Part shown: in pieces, positions 57,752-64,000 of the stretch
Position numbering within the stretch: position 1 is the stretch's first letter
How the letters are laid out: every line of letters begins with the position of its first letter
NCBI RefSeq assembly: GCF_000374825.1
Contig: NZ_KB895390.1
Coordinates: forward strand, 1 to 64,000
Direction: 5' to 3'
DNA length: 64,000 bases
DNA from: Paenibacillus sanguinis 2301083 = DSM 16941
GTDB taxonomy: Bacteria > Bacillota > Bacilli > Paenibacillales > Paenibacillaceae
Position numbers and translations under genes: made by a program
Notes under the pieces: generated by a model
The model's database searches: none
What the model was told of the DNA's origin: nothing
What the model saw: only the letters and a program-made list of their open reading frames with translations

Positions 57752-59527
57752 ATGACTCAAAACAATAAGAGTTCTACATTACGAAAAACGATCAGTGGCA
57801 TATACCAATTCATCCACCCCTATAAGGGATGGGTGATCGCGGCCTTTACCGCCTCCGTTATTGCTGCGATGTGTGATCTTGCTGGTGTCTACCTGATCAA
57901 GCAAATGATTGATAATGCTCTAGCAAGTGAAACACAGCGACTTTCTATAATCGTTGTTCTCGTTGTGATCATGGTATTGGCAGGATTTGGTGCTAACTAT
58001 ATTCTTACATATGCTACTGGTCGATTTGGGACAAAAGCGGTGGGGGATATGCGTAATGCCCTCGCTGCACGATTGGGCGAACTTCCAGTGTCTGATGTCG
58101 AAAGCGAACGCTCAGGTGACCTTGTTTCACGCGTTACCAATGACGCTAGCGCTATTCAATCGTTTATCTCCCAGCGCTTTACCAATCTCATTTATGCACC
58201 GATCATCGTTGTGATCGCCCTCATTTATTTGGGAAGCTTGAACTGGAAATTGACCTTGGTTAGCTTTGCAGCTACACCAATCATGATGTATATCGCCAAC
58301 CTGATCTCGAAGCCGATTCAAGAGCAGTCTTCGAACTACTACGGGGCGCTTGCAGAAGCGAATTCTGTAGCGCAAGAAGCTATTGCGGGCAATTCCGTCA
58401 CGAAGGCATATAATTTGCAAAAACCGATGTATGCAAAGGTGGAAGGTTTCTATTACAAAGCGATGCGCAATGGCTTCAAGATTGCCAAGCAAGAATCACT
58501 GATGCGTCCGTCAGTCGTTATGATGTATGAATTGCCAATTGTGCTTTGTACGATCTATGGCGGTTATCTGGCTGTTAGCGAGTTGTTAGGGGCTGGAGCA
58601 TTGGTAGCCTTCTTGCAAATGTTGCGTATGCTTGTCAATCAAACAATTCAGATTCCTGATCTGTTAGCCAACACTCGTTCGGTCGCCGGTGCTGTTGCAC
58701 GGATCACTGACATTCTGGAAGCACCGACTGAGCGTACAGATGGTCGTGTCTTTCCCCCAGTAGAAAAAAATCTGGTGCTGGTTGAGGATGTTAGTTTCGG
58801 TTACGAAAAGGACAAGAACATCATCTCTGGAGTCTCTTTTACATTGACCAAAGGCAAAACAGTTGCCCTAGTTGGTTCTTCCGGTAGTGGCAAATCCACC
58901 ATCTTGAACTTATTGCTCAGTTTCCATGAGCCACAAAAGGGGACGATTCGTGTTCACGGTCACGATTTAAAGGAGTGGAATTTGAAAGCCTTGCGTGATC
59001 AGTTTGCTGTCGTTACACAGGACACGTTCTTGTTCCCAGGTACAATTGAGGACAACATCCGTTTGGGTAACCCCAATGCGGATTTTAATCAAATTGTGGA
59101 GGCTTCGAAAATTGCAGGAGCCTACTCTTTTATTCAAGATCTCCCAGAAGGGTTTCAAACTCAAGTTGGTGAGCGCGGTACTGTTCTGTCGGGTGGTCAG
59201 AAACAGCGTATTTCCATTGCGCGAGTTGCGTTGAAAAAAGCCAGCATTCTTTTGCTCGATGAAGCAACTTCTGCACTTGATAACGAATCCGAAGCCCAAG
59301 TCCAGCAAGCGCTTGAGGTGTTTTCGAAGGATCATGCAACGCTGGTCATCGCCCACCGCCTCTCCACAATTAAGATGGCAGACGAGATTCTCATGCTTGA
59401 CCATGGGCGAATTGCTGAGCGTGGTACACATCAAGAATTGATGGAGCAAGACGGACTCTACCGCCAGTACTACCTGAGACAATCGAATGATATTCTGGCG
59501 AATGAGGAGGATTTGAAGTATGTTTAA
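57752..59527 (+). CDS. ABC exporter half-subunit 1
   Basis: A 591-aa fused membrane-ATPase protein of the MsbA/LmrA type. Six transmembrane helices fill the first ~320 residues. The nucleotide-binding domain has Walker A LVGSSGSGKST, signature LSGGQKQRISIAR, Walker B LLLDEATSALD and the H-loop AHRLST. It overlaps the next ABC gene by eight bases, so the two probably form a heterodimer. Placement inside the cluster, between PKS3 and NRPS3, points to export of the product or self-resistance. GGAG lies 13 bases before the ATG. Confidence 0.92.
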   Translation: MTQNNKSSTLRKTISGIYQFIHPYKGWVIAAFTASVIAAMCDLAGVYLIKQMIDNALASETQRLSIIVVLVVIMVLAGFGANYILTYATGRFGTKAVGDMRNALAARLGELPVSDVESERSGDLVSRVTNDASAIQSFISQRFTNLIYAPIIVVIALIYLGSLNWKLTLVSFAATPIMMYIANLISKPIQEQSSNYYGALAEANSVAQEAIAGNSVTKAYNLQKPMYAKVEGFYYKAMRNGFKIAKQESLMRPSVVMMYELPIVLCTIYGGYLAVSELLGAGALVAFLQMLRMLVNQTIQIPDLLANTRSVAGAVARITDILEAPTERTDGRVFPPVEKNLVLVEDVSFGYEKDKNIISGVSFTLTKGKTVALVGSSGSGKSTILNLLLSFHEPQKGTIRVHGHDLKEWNLKALRDQFAVVTQDTFLFPGTIEDNIRLGNPNADFNQIVEASKIAGAYSFIQDLPEGFQTQVGERGTVLSGGQKQRISIARVALKKASILLLDEATSALDNESEAQVQQALEVFSKDHATLVIAHRLSTIKMADEILMLDHGRIAERGTHQELMEQDGLYRQYYLRQSNDILANEEDLKYV

Positions 59528-61265
59528 AAATTGGAACTTCCCAGAATTCTTCCGTATGATGTCACTGATGCAACGTCAACTCTGGACTTATTTAATCACT
59601 TTGTTTCTGATTGCGGGAATCTACTCGGCACACATGATTCTCTTAGCCTTCATCAATGAACGATTATTAAATGGTGCAATTAGCGGTGACGAAAAATTGC
59701 TAACTTCGGCCATTGTGCTTACTATTATCGTCTTGATGCTCGCTTGTATTACCAGTCCGATCGCCATGTACCTGTTTGACTTAGCCGTTCATCGTGCTCT
59801 GACTCATCTAAAACTTCGTCTGTTTAAAAAAATTCAAGAACTTCCAGTTTCGTACTTGGAGAAGCGTCACAGTGGAGACCTCATGTCTACGGTTACCAAC
59901 GACGTAAACAGCGTAGAACAAGCTTATCGTTATTACCTGTATCTTCTAGTTGAAGCATTCTTATATGGGACGGGTTCGACCATCGCGATGTTCATACTCG
60001 ATTGGAGACTATCGATGCTGATGGTTATACTGGGTATTGCCTCGGCTTATGTCACCACAAAATACGCAGGACCACTTCGTGAAATCGGCGACAAAGTGCA
60101 GGCATCGATGTCTGATATGACTGTGCAATGGGTGGACATGTTAGGTGGATTCCGTCTATTGAAATTGTTTAAAATCTCTGGTTTTGTGCTGGAACGCTTT
60201 GGGCAAAAGAACGAAGCGATCGTAGCACATAATATTGAGAAAATTCGATTGGACAGTCAACTTAAGGGTATCAACTACCTGCTTAGTATCTTTAGCTTGA
60301 TCGGTGTCTTCGTCGTCGGGTCGTTCATGGCTACGAGTGGACAGATCGACTTCGGGACGGTTATGGGTATCGTTACGTTGCAAAATGGCGTTGCGTTTCT
60401 CTTTTTGAACTTCGGTAACTTCTTCACCAACTTGCAAGGATCACTGGCTGGTTCTAAGCGCATCTATGACATCCTCGATGCCGAATCAGAACCAGAACGT
60501 TACAACGTTCCTGGTACTGGTGACGGAGACGAAATGATTGCTTTGAGAGGACTCAACTTCTCATACGACGGTCACAAAAAGGTTTTGGAAGGGCTCATAT
60601 TTGACGTCCGACCAGGTCAAGTGGCGGCTCTCGTTGGTCCATCTGGCAGTGGTAAATCGACATTGATCAAGCTGTTACTAGGCTTCTATAAACCAACAGT
60701 TGGAAACCTGTCAATTAATGGACGACCACTCTCTGACTATACGTTGGAAGAGTTGCGCGAACAGATCGCATACGTACAACAGGAGGCATTCCTGTTTGAA
60801 GGTACGATCAAAGAAAATATTGCCCACGGGCGTCCAGGTGCCACACATGACGACGTTGTTCGTGCAGCGAAACTTGCGAATGCTCACGAATTTATCTCGG
60901 GTATGTCTGACGGATATGAAACCCGTGTGGGGGAGCGCGGTATTCGTCTCTCAGGTGGACAACGCCAGCGTATCGCCATCGCCCGCGCCATTTTGCGCGA
61001 CGCCCCGATTTTATTGCTTGACGAGGCTACCTCCGCCCTTGATACAGCTTCGGAACAACTCGTCCAAGAAGCGCTTCAGACCCTGATGAAGGGACGCACC
61101 ACCGTAGCCATTGCTCACCGTCTAAAGACGATTGAACACGCCGACGTCATCTTTGTTGTCGAGAAGGGCAAGATCGTAGAAAAAGGTACCCACCAAGAGT
61201 TGTTGAAGCAACAAGGTGTCTACAACCGTTTACACAACATGCAGTTCGCTGAATCTTTGAAGTAA
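59520..61265 (+). CDS. ABC exporter half-subunit 2
   Basis: A 581-aa half-transporter with six membrane helices (e.g. YLITLFLIAGIYSAHMILLA near the N-terminus). Its complete ATPase domain has LVGPSGSGKST, LSGGQRQRIAIARAIL, LLLDEATSALD and AHRLKT. Both ATP sites look canonical in both subunits. GAGGAGG sits eight bases before the ATG, inside the end of subunit 1. Likely partner of subunit 1 in an exporter for the peptide-polyketide. Confidence 0.92.
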   Translation: MFKNWNFPEFFRMMSLMQRQLWTYLITLFLIAGIYSAHMILLAFINERLLNGAISGDEKLLTSAIVLTIIVLMLACITSPIAMYLFDLAVHRALTHLKLRLFKKIQELPVSYLEKRHSGDLMSTVTNDVNSVEQAYRYYLYLLVEAFLYGTGSTIAMFILDWRLSMLMVILGIASAYVTTKYAGPLREIGDKVQASMSDMTVQWVDMLGGFRLLKLFKISGFVLERFGQKNEAIVAHNIEKIRLDSQLKGINYLLSIFSLIGVFVVGSFMATSGQIDFGTVMGIVTLQNGVAFLFLNFGNFFTNLQGSLAGSKRIYDILDAESEPERYNVPGTGDGDEMIALRGLNFSYDGHKKVLEGLIFDVRPGQVAALVGPSGSGKSTLIKLLLGFYKPTVGNLSINGRPLSDYTLEELREQIAYVQQEAFLFEGTIKENIAHGRPGATHDDVVRAAKLANAHEFISGMSDGYETRVGERGIRLSGGQRQRIAIARAILRDAPILLLDEATSALDTASEQLVQEALQTLMKGRTTVAIAHRLKTIEHADVIFVVEKGKIVEKGTHQELLKQQGVYNRLHNMQFAESLK

Positions 61266-61293
61266 CGATAACCGAAGGGAGAGACATGCCCTT

Positions 61294-64000
61294 ATGATAC
61301 TCACCGCACAGACCTATTACCCACTGACTCATGCCCAGAAGCGCATTTGGTACATCGAAAACCTGTATCCGGACACTTCTCTAAACATTATCGGCGGACT
61401 AATTCGCATCAACGGAAATGTAAATCTGGACTTGTTGGAGGAGGCTATCCAACGCTTCATTGAGAACAATGAAGGAATAAGACTCCAGTTACATCAAGAG
61501 GGGAACGAAGTACAGCAGTATGTGCAACTTTATGTAAAAAAATCGTTGAGACGCTTCGATTTTTCTGATGCATCCGACCCACACTTCGCGGCAGATGTTT
61601 GGGTGCAGGAGGAACTTCAAAAGCCTTTCCCCCTCTATGAACATCCATTATTCGATTTCGCGTTGATAACTGTTCATGAAACGGAACACGCTTATTATTT
61701 GAAGTTTCATCATCTGATCGCTGACGGTTGGTCGATATATTTACTTAGCGAACAGGTCGCGAACATCTATAGTCGACTTTCTGCCGGAGAGTCAGTCGAT
61801 GTAGAAGAGAAGCCTAGCTATCTCGATTACGTCGCCAAAGAACAACAGTATTTGCAATCCAATCGTTTTGAGAAAGACCGCCTGTTCTGGTATGAAGCAT
61901 TTACAGACCTTCCGGAAACTTCATTTAAAAAAAATTCGTCTTTTCCTACGGGGCGCCGAAAACGATTTCACCTAAGCAGGGAGATGGCTGAACGGGTACG
62001 GAACTGGGCAGAAGAGCACAAATTTTCGCTCAATACGTTTTTTGTCTCCTTACTGTTCCTCCATTTGCACAAGAGCACACAACAGGATGATCTGATCCTT
62101 GGAACACCGGTTGTGAATCGATCCGGTGTCAGAGAAAAGAATATCTTCGGCATGTTTACTAGCACCATGCCGATCCGATTACAAGTCGATCCAGATGAGA
62201 GCCTTCGGGCTATGATGAAGCGAGTGGGGGCTGTACTCACTCGTTCCTATTTTCATCAACGCTATCCTTATGATTTGCTTGTTCAAGACTTGGAGTTGTC
62301 AAAGAAGGGGTCTCATGGGTTATTTCAGCTTTCGGTTAATTACTACAACACGCTTATGGATCATGAGTTTTCGGAAGGGAAGCTTATGCATGATGAGTTC
62401 TATAGCGGTAATCAGTACTATCCGTTGCAAGTCGTAATCAAGGAATGGCATGGAGAACTAGAATTACAGTTTGACTACAAAACAGACGAGCATACCGAAG
62501 AAGACATTGAGATGCTCTATGACCGTCTGTGTCATTTGATTAAAGTGATCACGGACAATGGCGACGCTCGAATTAAAAATTTGTCTCTTCTCACGGATAG
62601 GGAGTACTTTCGTGAAATATATGAACGCAACGATACGAGCATTGATTATCCGAAGCGCCCAGTTCATCAGCTCATCGAAGAGCAAGTAGCCCGAACACCA
62701 AACAAAAAGGCGGTTTCCTTTGATGATCATGCGCTGACCTACGCTGAACTTAATGTGAAGGCGAATCGTCTTGCACACTATCTGCGAAAACAAGGCGTGA
62801 CACGAAATAGTTTGGTTGGTGTCCATCTCGGGCATTCTCTTGAGATGATTATCGCGCTTCTAGGGATTCTCAAAACGGGCGGGACCTATGTCCCGATTGA
62901 CCCAAGCTACCCAGCCAACCGAATCCAGCATATTTTGGATGACAGCGGAGTACATGTAGTTCTTACGGATCGTACTTTTTCACCGGGAGTTTCCTACACG
63001 GGGCAACTTCTTGAACTTAGTGTATCTCTTGCGGAGGAGACGACCAATCCGGAACTGGTGAACGAACTTTCTGATGCGGCCTATGTTATTTATACCTCCG
63101 GATCAACTGGTCTCCCTAAGGGAGCAGTTATCGAGCATCGTGGACTTGTAAACTACGTCTGGTGGGCGCAAGCAACGTATCTGCCAGACGAAGATGATGT
63201 GATCGCCTTGTACTCGTCCCTATCGTTTGATTTGACCGTAACGTCGATCTTTCCACCACTAGTTGCAGGTCGCGAAGTGGTGATTTATGCAGAAAACGGC
63301 AGGGAATTCATTCTTGATCGTATTTTGAAAGAGCGGCGGGTTACCGTGGTCAAAGCTACACCTGCGCATCTCGCTTTGCTCCGATGGCGGGACTCCCTCA
63401 AAGGCTCGGTTCGCCGTTGGATTATTGGTGGGGAAAACCTGAAAACGGAGGTAGCTCGCGAGATTATTGAGAACTCTGGAGGAAATGTTACGCTCTTCAA
63501 CGAATACGGTCCGACAGAAACAGTTGTTGGTTGCATGATTCATCGTTACGACGCAACTCTGGACACAGGGGCTTCGGTCCCAATCGGATACCCAATCTCC
63601 AACACGCAGATCTATTTGTTAGATAACGATGGACAGCCAGTTCCGATTGGAACAGCTGGAGAGTTATACATTTCGGGCGACGGTGTGGCACGCGGTTATC
63701 TGAACCAACCGGAACTGACAGCTGAGCGTTTTCTACCAAATCCATTTTTACCAGAACGTCGTTTATACAAGACGGGGGACCTCGCGATTCGTATGAAATC
63801 TGGTCAGGTCACCTATTTGGGGCGACTGGACTATCAAGTGAAAATTCGTGGTTACCGAATTGAACTGGGTGAGGTCGAGCACCGTTTGCTACAACATAGA
63901 TCTGTTTCGGATGCCGTTGTTTTGGATTACACGGATGCAAATGGAACAAAGCATCTCGTCGCCTATTTGGTTGCGTTCGAGGAGGTTTTGAGTGCATTTG
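61294..64000 (+). CDS. NRPS3 (partial): C - A(Asn), continues past window
   Basis: An open frame of 902 codons runs off the right edge. The condensation domain (1 to ~430) has FHHLIADG (His139/140). Its opening YYPLTHAQKRIWYIENLYP resembles starter C domains that N-acylate the first amino acid. The A domain has YTSGSTGLPKG, FDLTVTSIF, VVKATPAH, WIIGGENL and NEYGPTETVVG, giving code DLTKIGEVG(K), i.e. Asn (DLTKLGEVGK). The a8 motif is present; a9, a10 and T lie outside. A starter C plus Asn module would fit an N-acyl-Asn prodrug start as in zwittermicin-like pathways. The ATG at 61294 is 13 bases after AGGGAGAG. A three-codon ATG frame at 61286 overlaps it. Confidence 0.88.
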   Translation, partial: MILTAQTYYPLTHAQKRIWYIENLYPDTSLNIIGGLIRINGNVNLDLLEEAIQRFIENNEGIRLQLHQEGNEVQQYVQLYVKKSLRRFDFSDASDPHFAADVWVQEELQKPFPLYEHPLFDFALITVHETEHAYYLKFHHLIADGWSIYLLSEQVANIYSRLSAGESVDVEEKPSYLDYVAKEQQYLQSNRFEKDRLFWYEAFTDLPETSFKKNSSFPTGRRKRFHLSREMAERVRNWAEEHKFSLNTFFVSLLFLHLHKSTQQDDLILGTPVVNRSGVREKNIFGMFTSTMPIRLQVDPDESLRAMMKRVGAVLTRSYFHQRYPYDLLVQDLELSKKGSHGLFQLSVNYYNTLMDHEFSEGKLMHDEFYSGNQYYPLQVVIKEWHGELELQFDYKTDEHTEEDIEMLYDRLCHLIKVITDNGDARIKNLSLLTDREYFREIYERNDTSIDYPKRPVHQLIEEQVARTPNKKAVSFDDHALTYAELNVKANRLAHYLRKQGVTRNSLVGVHLGHSLEMIIALLGILKTGGTYVPIDPSYPANRIQHILDDSGVHVVLTDRTFSPGVSYTGQLLELSVSLAEETTNPELVNELSDAAYVIYTSGSTGLPKGAVIEHRGLVNYVWWAQATYLPDEDDVIALYSSLSFDLTVTSIFPPLVAGREVVIYAENGREFILDRILKERRVTVVKATPAHLALLRWRDSLKGSVRRWIIGGENLKTEVAREIIENSGGNVTLFNEYGPTETVVGCMIHRYDATLDTGASVPIGYPISNTQIYLLDNDGQPVPIGTAGELYISGDGVARGYLNQPELTAERFLPNPFLPERRLYKTGDLAIRMKSGQVTYLGRLDYQVKIRGYRIELGEVEHRLLQHRSVSDAVVLDYTDANGTKHLVAYLVAFEEVLSAF

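Noticed and set aside
61286-61297. Three-codon ATG frame overlapping the NRPS3 start
   Set aside because: Could be a leader for translational coupling, but so short that chance is the simplest reading.
25601-64000. Many antisense and off-frame ORFs of 60-190 codons inside the NRPS/PKS genes
   Set aside because: They lie wholly within strongly supported synthetase domains, show no motifs and have no ribosome sites.
25607-64000. Epimerase, thioesterase or cyclisation (Cy) domains in the synthetases
   Set aside because: I looked for E-domain, fused TE and DxxxxD Cy motifs and found none in this window; release must be encoded further right or be in trans.

Overview
The window looks like chromosomal DNA of a spore-former-type Firmicute (order Bacillales, Brevibacillus/Paenibacillus/Tumebacillus-like). 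The signs are purine-rich AGGAGG ribosome sites, frequent GTG starts, a 23S end followed by a dense tRNA array, a class I cyclic-di-GMP riboswitch, a YobI-type ATPase and a giant NRPS/PKS locus. The species cannot be fixed from the sequence alone.

Layout. (1) 1-1911: the 3' end of a 23S rRNA gene, with no 5S gene visible after it, then 16 tRNA genes on the + strand closed by a strong terminator. (2) 1959-14632: an accessory, defence-like segment of AT-rich composition. It holds a zinc-finger/coiled-coil protein, a nuclease-TPR gene broken by at least four frameshifts, a 1248-aa membrane-linked YobI-type P-loop ATPase, a three-gene minus-strand operon (EVE/PUA-like plus PD-(D/E)XK-like protein, small excisionase-like protein, 609-aa duplicated-HTH protein) and a GNAT acetyltransferase. 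(3) 14633-19250: a decayed zone with a c-di-GMP-I riboswitch and its terminator, a damaged sensor kinase, a response regulator with an altered phosphoacceptor loop, a degenerate IS with matching 14-bp ends, and a fragment of a MATE efflux pump. (4) 19656-64000: a co-directional NRPS/PKS biosynthetic gene cluster that continues beyond the right edge.

The cluster. A type II thioesterase and a BtrH/C39-peptidase-like protein come first. A four-gene cassette follows (3-hydroxyacyl dehydrogenase, FkbH, ACP, acyl-CoA dehydrogenase) that matches the known route from 1,3-bisphosphoglycerate to hydroxymalonyl-ACP. Then come five megasynthase genes: NRPS1 (C-A[Ser]-T-C-A-T-C-MaoC-SDR-FkbH-VOC-VOC-T), PKS1 (KS-AT-KR-ACP), PKS2 (KS-AT-KR-ACP-C), NRPS2 (half C-A[Asn], interrupted by a PP-loop amidotransferase-like domain-T) and PKS3 (KS-AT-KR-ACP-C). 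Two ABC exporter half-subunits follow, and then NRPS3 (C-A[Asn]..., cut by the window end). AT1 has malonyl-type motifs. AT2 and AT3 share unusual GYSxGE/LAGH motifs and are the natural candidates to take hydroxymalonyl from the cassette. The result would be a zwittermicin-like amino-polyol peptide, probably with a glycerate- or lactate-derived unit and a side-chain-modified Asn.

The two most unusual features are the PP-loop ATPase embedded inside the Asn adenylation domain, and the KS-less MaoC-SDR-FkbH-VOC module downstream of a condensation domain.
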